Shown here: one piece after another, positions 42,227 to 50,441 of the stretch
Position numbering within the stretch: position 1 is the first letter of the stretch
How the letters are laid out: each line of letters starts with the position of its first letter
Source of the DNA: Lodderomyces elongisporus
Taxonomy: Eukaryota > Ascomycota > Pichiomycetes > Serinales > Debaryomycetaceae
Direction: 5' to 3'
Length of the DNA: 64,000 nt
Assembly: GCF_030384665.1 (NCBI RefSeq)
Contig: NC_083674.1
Location: forward strand, 2,717,522 to 2,781,521
Made by a program: the position numbers and the translations under genes
The notes under the pieces: generated by a model
Database searches by the model: none
The model's input: only the letters and a program-made list of their open reading frames with translations
What the model was told of the DNA's origin: nothing

Positions 42227-43066
42227 CTACTTTCTATTTATTGATTTTCTATTTAGCCATTTCGCCTTGTTTTTAACAATCTTGCTCTCTGCCTTCGGTA
42301 CTACTTTACGTGCTAACCCAAACGTCTGTGTTTGGACATAAACAGGACCCTTTTTCACACTAATACGTTTTCTATTCTTTAACTCCTTCAACTTCTGCTC
42401 AAGTTTTCTTTTCCTTTGCATAGAAGATTCAAGCTCTGCCCCATCGAGGTCTTGATCCTCATCTTCAAGTCGAATATGTCTATTTGGCTTTGTCGGTACC
42501 ACTGGAGTACTCTGCTTGATAAACAGTTCGATATCTTCTGGTAAGAACTCGGGCAATTCCTGATTCTTTGCATCACCCAAAGACTTTTCACTATTCTTTC
42601 TCTTTTGTTGTTTTTGTAATTTATTTCGCTCATCAATAACCCTCCTTCGCTCTTTTTCGGCCTTTTGTAATGCTAGTTGACGTTGTTTTTCCTCCTCTTG
42701 TCTACGCACAGCCTGTTGCTTAGCTGTGCTCGTAGATTCTTCCTCTGGTGCATCATCAGAATCAGAACCGGAATCATCAGAGTCGCTATCCTCTTCATCT
42801 TCTTCTTTTCCCTCTTTTTCTTCTTGTACTGAAGTTGCAGTCTCCAGACTAGATTTGGTAGCTAAATCATCTACTAGATCGTCGTCAGTAAACACTTTTT
42901 TCTTTGGCTTAATGGGCAATGTTTGTTGTGCAGTTTTAGATTCACCGTCATCATCATCATCATCATTGCCTAGAATATTTTCAGGTGAAACATCTTCAGG
43001 ATTCAGCAATGCTGCCTTTTCTGGTGATTTCTGATGACTATGAACTTGACTCCTTGTTAATGCCAT
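42227..43066 (-). CDS. BUD21: Small-subunit processome protein Bud21/Utp16
   Basis: The product is 279 residues. It is highly charged: an N-terminal Asp-rich run, Glu/Asp/Ser stretches (about 85-115), a long helical region KQQAVRRQEEEKQRQLALQK.. likely to be coiled coil, and a basic C-terminus. The last 45 residues (ISVKKGPVYVQTQTFGLA..VVPKAESKIVKNKAKWLNRK) resemble the conserved tail of S. cerevisiae Bud21/Utp16, a U3 snoRNP component in 18S rRNA maturation in the nucleolus. The upstream region has CGATGAG on the minus strand (43172-43178), matching the core of the PAC element of ribosome-biogenesis genes. That supports the call. The rest is too low in complexity to align, so confidence is moderate. 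Confidence 0.65.
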   Translation of the reverse strand: MALTRSQVHSHQKSPEKAALLNPEDVSPENILGNDDDDDDGESKTAQQTLPIKPKKKVFTDDDLVDDLATKSSLETATSVQEEKEGKEEDEEDSDSDDSGSDSDDAPEEESTSTAKQQAVRRQEEEKQRQLALQKAEKERRRVIDERNKLQKQQKRKNSEKSLGDAKNQELPEFLPEDIELFIKQSTPVVPTKPNRHIRLEDEDQDLDGAELESSMQRKRKLEQKLKELKNRKRISVKKGPVYVQTQTFGLARKVVPKAESKIVKNKAKWLNRKSINRK

Positions 43067-43381
43067 CTTTTTTTCAATATTGTCTTTGCCTGTAGTTTCT
43101 TATTTCAGGTCCTGTTGTAGTTGTAGTTGTTTTTGTTTTAATTGCTTGATGGAGAAATAGTGTATCAACTACTCATCGTATTCTCAAATTCTGTTTCGAA
43201 TTTTTGCGTCACTGGCAGGGGGGAGAGAGAGAGGGAGAAAAAGTAAAAAAAAAAAAAAAACCCAATGAAAAAAGAAGACCTAAACTTTTTTTTTTTTTTG
43301 CTTTCGCGACATTGTTTATAAAATGGTTGCAAAAGTAGAGAGATTTACAAATCGATTGATGAAGATTCGTCGTACGCTACT
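43067..43381. other. BUD21 promoter / DIA2 3' region
   Basis: This spacer includes CTCATCG at 43172-43178 (PAC-like on the minus strand), about 105 bases before BUD21. A GA-rich and A-rich patch lies at 43218-43261. No gene is seen. Confidence 0.55.
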
Positions 43382-45505
43382 TTATTGAACCCAGCTATTT
43401 ACTCCATACATCGACCACCGTAATCTTTGGGGATCGCATAAACAGTGCTTGGCAAACAATTTTCTTTTCACATACTCTAAAGTGTCCTTCTGAATCAGCA
43501 TTCCATGCACCACCAACGTCTCCAATGGTTCAAGAAGTCTTTTTTCCAACACACCCAAGAACCGCAACAAATCCATCCCATCAAAAGCATTGAAACTGAG
43601 ATCCAAGTTTCGTAAACAAAGATTGGACTGTGAAATAGATTTGGTCAAATGAAGCATCGCCATTGCATCAATATTCATATCGCTTAGACAAAGTGTCGTA
43701 AGCAAAGGGCAATATTGGGTAATTTTCCCAAGCTCAAGTTTCCTTTGAGAATGCATTTCAAACGAGTAATAGTTGGCATTGCCCAAGTTGAGCGAGGCAA
43801 GAGTCTTGCCACAAACTTTGAGCAACTTGTACAACCCTTTAGTAGATAGGCAATTACCGTACAAGTCCAATGTCTCCAAATGCTTGAATTGGGTAAGGTA
43901 CGTTTCTGAAATTTGCTGAAGTGAAATGGAAGATGAGATGCGGCTCTCACGAAATGTAAAGTGTTTGAGCTTGAATGAGGGTTTATAGTTTAAAAACATT
44001 TGCAATAGTGTTAATAAGTCAAGACCATCGTTGTTTTCAAGATACATGGATTTTAAACAGTTTAATTGCGATACAAAGTATCCAAATTGAGGCAAATGAT
44101 TAGCAAATTGGAATGAAACCAATGTTAATTCTTCCAAATTCGGGAAACTGTGATCTAGTAAAACTGGGAATGGACTATATGTCTGTGCTGTGATGGCAAC
44201 ACCTTCGTTTCGTAACAACTTTGAATGATTAATTAAACACAACTTCTTTAACGTGTATTGCGTTTGCACTGGAGTTTCTTTTAAAATCTTGAATCTTTTA
44301 TCTGTAATGGGTACAAGATTCATTGAACTGTTTTCAGGTTTTAAAATTGTAATCTCAAGTTCTTCCAACTTCGCAAAGAGCTTGAGCAAGACGTGCGGAT
44401 ATTTCATACTACAATTGATACCCAACCGGACTTTCTTTAGTTGCTGGAAATTGTTGAGTCGCCAGCTATGTTTTGACAAAATTGCATAAAGCAACTGGAG
44501 ATTTAATGACGAGTCGGCAATATCCAATGAGTATATTGGAAAGTGTGGCTCTGTGACCAATGTGCTCAACACATGTGCGAGTTTCTGTTTAGCAACATGG
44601 TTGATCTTGACGTGTTTAATTTGCTTTGAAGTTGAGTGCGATGCACTTTGTTTCATAAACCTGACCCCTAATCGAAACTCCTCTAAAGTTATTAGCATTT
44701 TGCAATTAAATGTAAACAACCATGGAAAGGATGTGAGAGCTTTGTACCATGACTTGCTTACTAGTAAGCATCGCAAGAGTTGTGCATCACTGACGTGGGT
44801 GAATATTTGAGCCACTACTTCAGACGGAAGGATACGTATAGGATCTAAGCAGATTCTGAGTCGTTTTACATTTGCTGGTGATGGTGAATCCTGAGATCTC
44901 TTTGAAATAACTGAACTTGATCTTGATGTTGAACGTGATGACAAACTAGATGTTGAGCGTGATAACAAAGTTGATGCTGAGGTAAAGCTTGACGACGATT
45001 GCGATAATGTTCTCGAGTTTGATGATGATTGCGATAATGTCCTCGAGCTCGATGACTTCAAAACATTCAGTTTTTTTGACTGCTGCTTCAACTCCAGATT
45101 TAAAAACCTATACTGCTGTTTTAAACTAGCAAACAATTTTTCATTTACTTCGACTCTTGCCTCTTTACTCAATTTATCAATCACATAGAGCCCCTCTTGG
45201 TACAATTTGTATGCTTCAAATTTCTTATTTTGCAAGGTGAGCAATTTACCAGCTCGAAGATACCCTTTGCAATTAGCCGGCTCTTTCTCTATAATCAGCC
45301 TTGCATCTCTCAAAGCAAGGTCATGCTGGCCCAATTTTTCGTAAACTGCTGCCCGTTGATCAAGTAATGTTGAAAGTGGTGGTAAATCCAGAAAATGTGC
45401 TTGTTTCAGTTTGTATATCAACTGGTTAAATATGGAAAGTGCTTTGATATAGTCACCAGTCTTGAAGCACGTTACAGCAGTTCTATGATCTCCATTGGTC
45501 ATCAA
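43382..45505 (-). CDS. DIA2: F-box/LRR protein Dia2 (SCF ubiquitin ligase adaptor)
   Basis: The product is 707 residues (732 in S. cerevisiae). The order is N-terminal TPR repeats (about 5-115: TCFKTGDYIKALSIFNQLI, LDQRAAVYEKLGQHDLALRDA, GYLRAGKLLTLQNKKFEAY), a Ser-rich linker with a duplicated RTLSQSSS unit, an F-box (about 220-265: ILPSEVVAQIFTHVSDAQLLRCLLVSKSWY), then leucine-rich repeats to the C-terminus. This TPR/F-box/LRR arrangement is specific to Dia2. With Skp1, Cdc53 and Rbx1, Dia2 ubiquitylates Mcm7 to unload the CMG helicase at replication termination and acts in checkpoint recovery. The linker varies in length and is encoded by repeated GATGATTGCGATAATGT-like units (44995-45060). 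Two adjacent ATGs make the start uncertain by one residue. Confidence 0.9.
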   Translation of the reverse strand: MMTNGDHRTAVTCFKTGDYIKALSIFNQLIYKLKQAHFLDLPPLSTLLDQRAAVYEKLGQHDLALRDARLIIEKEPANCKGYLRAGKLLTLQNKKFEAYKLYQEGLYVIDKLSKEARVEVNEKLFASLKQQYRFLNLELKQQSKKLNVLKSSSSRTLSQSSSNSRTLSQSSSSFTSASTLLSRSTSSLSSRSTSRSSSVISKRSQDSPSPANVKRLRICLDPIRILPSEVVAQIFTHVSDAQLLRCLLVSKSWYKALTSFPWLFTFNCKMLITLEEFRLGVRFMKQSASHSTSKQIKHVKINHVAKQKLAHVLSTLVTEPHFPIYSLDIADSSLNLQLLYAILSKHSWRLNNFQQLKKVRLGINCSMKYPHVLLKLFAKLEELEITILKPENSSMNLVPITDKRFKILKETPVQTQYTLKKLCLINHSKLLRNEGVAITAQTYSPFPVLLDHSFPNLEELTLVSFQFANHLPQFGYFVSQLNCLKSMYLENNDGLDLLTLLQMFLNYKPSFKLKHFTFRESRISSSISLQQISETYLTQFKHLETLDLYGNCLSTKGLYKLLKVCGKTLASLNLGNANYYSFEMHSQRKLELGKITQYCPLLTTLCLSDMNIDAMAMLHLTKSISQSNLCLRNLDLSFNAFDGMDLLRFLGVLEKRLLEPLETLVVHGMLIQKDTLEYVKRKLFAKHCLCDPQRLRWSMYGVNSWVQ

Positions 45506-45849
45506 CGAGGAAGAATAATATACGAAAAAGTTGTAGCGGGTCTCTTTTTTTTTCGGCGAAAGGATAATAAGGTTTTGTTATAATTTTCAGCTTGGGTTTT
45601 TACTCATTTAGAAAAAAAAAGGAAGTATGGCTATTGTGTACTGTGGAACTGGGAAAAGGTCTCTACACCTTTTTTGAAGATGGTAAATAGTGCTACGCAC
45701 ATACAATCTTATGGACGCGTTTACTAAAACTTACACGCTTTACTCTGCGCTTCCATTCAAGTCGTCTAATATACCCTCAACTACCCTTAACTACCCTTAA
45801 CTCCCCTGTGCCGTTTTCGTTCTTTTTGCCCTTTACTCTCAATAATTAA
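45506..45849. other. Divergent promoter of DIA2 and ATX2
   Basis: The spacer contains an A-tract near 45611 and CCCTCAACTACCCTTAACTACCC triplet-like repeats at about 45773-45806, just before ATX2. No gene is seen. Confidence 0.65.
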
Positions 45850-46764
45850 ATGACGATAACGCTTTTACAATGTTTGGAGCTACTAGCAATAACTATTGCC
45901 ATTGGTATTGCAACATTTGGCGCTAGTCTTTTACCTGTGAAATACTCATCGGCACTCTCGCAATCAAAGCTCACTTACCTTACATATTTCAGCTCGGGGG
46001 TGCTTTTGGGAACATCATTTTTGATTATACTACCAGAAGGCATTGAGGTTCTAGCAGATGCTGATTCTGAGACAAATACTACGAGTATTGGATATCCTAT
46101 GCTTATTGGATACGTCTTGATGTACATTATTGAAAAATTCACATCTGAAATAATACCATCAGCCCCAACTGAATCTAGGATAAACGAAGCTAGTGGCGAT
46201 AGCGGCCATATCGGTTTTGTTAAGGATGCTTCTGGGTATTTGTCTGTTATCAAGTCATCAATTACACTTGGCTTGGTAGTTCATGGATCTGTTGATGGGA
46301 TCTCTTTGGGTTCTGCGTTTCTAAACTCTCGCAGTAGTTTTCGAGCTACAATAGTATTCGCAATCATTATACACCGTTTACCTACGGCCATTAGCCTTGG
46401 TGCGATATTGAGTAAAGAAGGGTGGGCTAATAAGGTGATATATATGCATACTTCCCTTTTTGCGTTGCTGACGCCTGTTTTTGCCTGGATCACCGTAATT
46501 GTTGTCTCTTTGCTTCATATTGATTTGTTGTACACTACAGCAATTTTGCTTTTATTCTCAGCTGGTACATTCTTTTACGTGGTGACACATGTCATGAATG
46601 AATTTGACTACAATTCTAGTGGAGATGAAATAAATGAGTGGGCAGAGGTGCCAGGATCGAGTTCAAGCAATTCAACTATACTAAATCAAAGTGATAACAT
46701 GAACATAATTTTCCGACTACTAGGTCTTCTCGTGCCAGTTGTCATTAGTTTCATCAGAGAATAA
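45850..46764 (+). CDS. ATX2: ZIP-family metal transporter, Atx2-like (Golgi manganese)
   Basis: The product is 304 residues (313 in S. cerevisiae Atx2). Eight hydrophobic segments are visible. The first ones read LLAITIAIGIATFGASLLP and LTYFSSGVLLGTSFLIILPEG, matching the ZIP TM2 motif with a metal-binding E after LP. TM4 is LGLVVHGSVDGISLGSAF (H-x-x-D-G-x-x-L-G) and TM5 is IVFAIIIHRLPTAISLG, with the H-x-x-P form typical of ZIP9/Atx2. Atx2 moves Mn2+ out of the Golgi lumen in S. cerevisiae. The closest animal relative is SLC39A9. The gene is divergent from DIA2 and converges with the lipase gene, with only about 100 bases between the stops. Confidence 0.83.
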   Translation: MTITLLQCLELLAITIAIGIATFGASLLPVKYSSALSQSKLTYLTYFSSGVLLGTSFLIILPEGIEVLADADSETNTTSIGYPMLIGYVLMYIIEKFTSEIIPSAPTESRINEASGDSGHIGFVKDASGYLSVIKSSITLGLVVHGSVDGISLGSAFLNSRSSFRATIVFAIIIHRLPTAISLGAILSKEGWANKVIYMHTSLFALLTPVFAWITVIVVSLLHIDLLYTTAILLLFSAGTFFYVVTHVMNEFDYNSSGDEINEWAEVPGSSSSNSTILNQSDNMNIIFRLLGLLVPVVISFIRE

Positions 46765-46800
46765 CTTATATAATCAATTAAAATACAATATATATTTATG

Positions 46801-46804
<4 letters not shown>

Positions 46805-46838
<34 letters not shown>
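46805..46838. repeat. TA dinucleotide repeat, 17 units
   Basis: An uninterrupted TA run lies between the stop codons of the convergent ATX2 and lipase genes. TA-rich sequence is part of yeast polyadenylation efficiency elements and may serve both transcripts. Confidence 0.85.
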
Positions 46839-46839
<1 letters not shown>

Positions 46840-46868
46840 GCAAAATACTTTTAGGCATCGAACTTAAT

Positions 46869-47172
46869 TCATACTCCATAGTATGAACCTATCTCGTCAA
46901 CAAGACTTTCCGTTCCTCTTTCCATTAGCACTGGTGCAGGTGGCATCGTTGGCGCTGTTGGCACCGCTGGAGCAGAGCTTATATGTCGCACTATGTTATC
47001 TTCGCTACTTCCATTAGTGATTGGTGTGACTTTCAAGTCGTCATTTTCATCCTCACTATTCTCGCTTCTTTCACTCTTTCTACTCCTACCCTCACTAATG
47101 ACGCCTGATTGAGTTAAACTTTCCTCATCACCTCTTTTATAACTGTCACTATCATCGTCTTCATCATCATCA

Positions 47173-47204
<32 letters not shown>

Positions 47205-49769
47205 TTCCTCCTCCCCCTCCTCTTCTTCTTCTTCGTCACCAGCATCATCATTTCCAGACTCGTCGCTGCATTGCAACAATGCTTCGTCATCACTGTCTTC
47301 GCTCAAATTGATTCGCGTTTGTTTATACCCATTACCATTCTTCTTTGCAATATTCCTTCGCTCTTTTTCCAACCTCTTCATAAGATCTTGACTGCTATTC
47401 TCTTTATCCTTGAGTCTGTTTAAGCCAATGTACGAATTCTTTAACGAACGCGACCTCGATGGAAGATTGGCCTTCTCGTAGCTATCTTCAAAACCTTTAT
47501 CCCTCTCATTATTTCGAGGGGTCGATATATTCGACTCAGACCTATTTCTATTGTTTGCAAAGTTGCTCGAGCTTTTTGTCTTACGGATCCTTTGCCTGAT
47601 GCTAAATTGGTGAGGTATAAGTGCAGTTTCACCAGATTCGCTACTCTTAAGTCCAATCTCTCCTTCTCCGCCTGTCTCGCCACCAGTTTCGTCTGAAGCT
47701 AAAGCAGAATCACCAGGGAAATAATCACGAGCCAATTGTGTAAGAGCAGTCGACGAACTACCCTTTTTGTGAAAAATGTGGCCGCTACTTCCTTCAAATG
47801 CTGTTGATCTAGCCTTTATTCGTCTTTGCGACAAGTTCCCGGTATTGTTTCTCAATATGGGTCGCCTTTGTGGCTTTATTGGAGTACTTGGTGCAGTAGC
47901 CAGTGCATCAGCAACTAATACCGGTGATGTACTAAATGTTAGAGTAGCATGCACTGGTTTGTAGTACAGTTGACTGCGCTTCATCTCGCCCTCCAGTCCT
48001 TTAATTCTATTATTCGCAGAAGTTATAATCCTTCCACGAAGTATACTGATTGCCTTATCGAGACCAAACTCGATACTACAGTGATTGTGTATTATGGAAA
48101 TTTTGGGCCATGCAGCCTTGGCACCGCGGCAGATGAAATCGAGCAAGAAATCGGGTTTGGGGTTTTCAAAAATCTTGGCAAAATCAGAAACTTTAAAGTC
48201 GGGTAGGATCGTGATGTCACCTGAATAGTTTTGGGATAATATCGAAATGAGCTTATTAGAAAGGTTCTTTTGGATATCGAGCTCTGTCAATAACTGCAAA
48301 TAGTGGATAGCCTCACAAGATACAAAATCGTAAGCATTATTAAGGAGATGCTTTAGCTTATAGCTCAAGTCGTTTTCCACATCTCCACCAATATTGCTCA
48401 CGGAAACTTTCATAATTGGTACAACGTGAGGGTTGACCTGGACAGCAATGATATGGTCAACATTGAACATCTCCAGCAATCTCGTGATGGGTAAATCATT
48501 TTCAACTGAACCATCCATATACTTCATCAGCTCGTCATTGTTCCACTCGTGTATCTCGTTTGTCTTTACGTTTTTCTCATAAACTGAACTTGAGGGAAAC
48601 ACTCCAGGCACTGAGCAACTGGCACACACAGCAGACCAAATCAAACAATTGGGAGCTGTCAAATGATTAAGGAGACGTGTTTGCTCGTGGATCGAAGCTG
48701 GCGAAACAGTAATGTTCAAGATTTTCCCTGTTCGATTGTATGCCTCTCTAAACGTCAAATCTCCCAAGAAGCCCATCATAGTTTCTTGTAGTCCATCGAT
48801 ATCAAAGATTGTACCATACTTGATCAAGTGGCCCAAAAAGACCAACACTTTACGGAATTTGCCCTGAACTTTTGTTGGATCATAGTCTGTAATGTCAAAA
48901 ATGTTGAATCTCCGCCTAGCAATAGTCTGCAACAACTCCACCGTTTCATCGTTTGTATGAGAGCACAATATACTCGCCATAATAGATCCCGCAGAAGAAC
49001 CGCTTATGATCCTGGGCAACAAATTAGCTTCAAATAGCGTTGCAAGGACTCCAATATGAAAGACACCAAAAGTACTGCCTCCAGATAACACCAATGCTGT
49101 TCTACCAATGTTTTTTCTCGTCTGGATGAGCATACCTAGTAAATACCTGTCATCCAACTGAGACCCGCCATCCTCAACAAGATAGTTTAGTGCTAGTTGG
49201 CATTCTTGCAAGTACTCCTCAATGAGTTTCTTGGTACCGACATACGAATGACGGTACAAATCTGCATCGCCTATATTGCCCAAGTTTCTTATCCAGCTTG
49301 TTCGCACGTAATACAATAGAAATTTAAAGTCGTTTCTTAATCGCGCTTGCCTCATCATGTTCAAGTGTTTGTAAATCAAGTCGTAGTCGTAAATGTCGGA
49401 TTTTGGATCCGATTTCCAAGCATTGTTTCCTAGTAATTCGTCTAATTTCAAAGACGTTTCGTACCAATCTCGATAATTTGTTGTTGTTTTCTGAAATTCC
49501 AAAAGATCATTGATCAATTTTGTTCGTTCATCGACGTCAGGTACAAATCTTCCAATAATGGGCAATGTTCTTAAGTTGAACCATGATTGGACCTTGTCCT
49601 TTTCTTCCTCGGTTCTCAACATGTATTTATTATTTACCGGATGTATTTCTTTATATTGATTGAATAGGAGGTTTATAACCTCATCGTTTGATGGCGTTGA
49701 TGATGGAGTTGGGGTTGGCAAAGGGGTCGGGGTCGGAGACGCCGAAGTAACAGCCACTTCGTCACTCAT
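46869..49769 (-). CDS. TGL4: Patatin-domain triacylglycerol lipase, Tgl4/Tgl5 type
   Basis: The product is 966 residues (Tgl4 has 910 in S. cerevisiae). Before the patatin domain is the conserved helix-rich domain of Tgl3/4/5 (WFNLRTLPIIGRFVPDVDERTKLINDLLEFQ, TTNYRDWYETSLKLDELLG). The patatin core begins ALVLSGGSTFGVFHIGVL (oxyanion loop), with nucleophile Ser in SGSSAGSIMAS and the catalytic Asp in YMDGSVENDLPITRL. The long C-terminal tail is disordered, Ser/Arg-rich, with a run of more than 20 acidic residues encoded by TCT/TCC and TCA/ATC triplets (47155-47237). Tgl4 mobilises stored triacylglycerol from lipid droplets and is phosphorylated by Cdk1 in S. cerevisiae. Tgl5 is the paralogue; one gene probably represents both here. 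DGA1, the opposing synthase, lies 4 kb away across TRZ1. Confidence 0.85.
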
Positions 49770-50441
49770 AATAATGTATAATGAAGAATAGATTAAATAA
49801 TGATTGTTGTTGTGGTGGTGGTTGTGGTAACTAAACGTTCATCTGTCATGTTATATATAGTACACTATGCACGTTTGAAATTTAGATAAAAGATTTATAT
49901 TTATATTTATATTTGTATTTATAAATATATTTACTTATAAATATATTTATTGCTGGTTGCAACTAAAAAGTGGAGAACACATGACAGAACAAGAAGCAGT
50001 GACAGAAAACGAAAAAGGAGGAAAGAACAAAAAAAAATGAATGTGACATTTTTTTATCTTCACGTGACTGGAAGCTTTTCATTCTTGGCCAAATTTTTTG
50101 TTTATACTTTTTTATTATTTTCATTTTTTTTATTTCTCTTGTTTTGGTTCTTCAAACTTTTGTGCTACAAAACTAGATTCTAGTTCTCAAAACGCAAGAA
50201 GAGAGAGAGGGAGAAAGAAGAAGAGATGGCTTTTTTTTGATCTTTTTGGAAAAGACTTTTGAAGCGAAGTTAGTTCCTGTAAAGTTGATGAGAAGGTTGT
50301 ACATCTCCTTTTGTGAACACCCTCTTTTTCGTACGCCTTTCTTTCTCCCTTTTATTCTTTTATTCTTTTTTTCTTTTTCTCCTCTTTTTTCTATTCTTTT
50401 GTTTTTTTTAGTTTATTTTTGCCTGCACACGTTGTGAAAGT
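49770..50441. other. Divergent promoter of TGL4-type lipase and TRZ1
   Basis: The region holds AT repeats of TTTATA type (49899-49949), TCACGTGA at 50060-50067, T-rich and GA-rich tracts. No gene is seen. Confidence 0.6.
50060..50067. promoter_or_regulatory. TCACGTGA (Cbf1-type E-box)
   Basis: Exact palindromic octamer between two divergent genes, about 290 bases from the lipase start and 380 from the first possible TRZ1 start. Confidence 0.5.
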
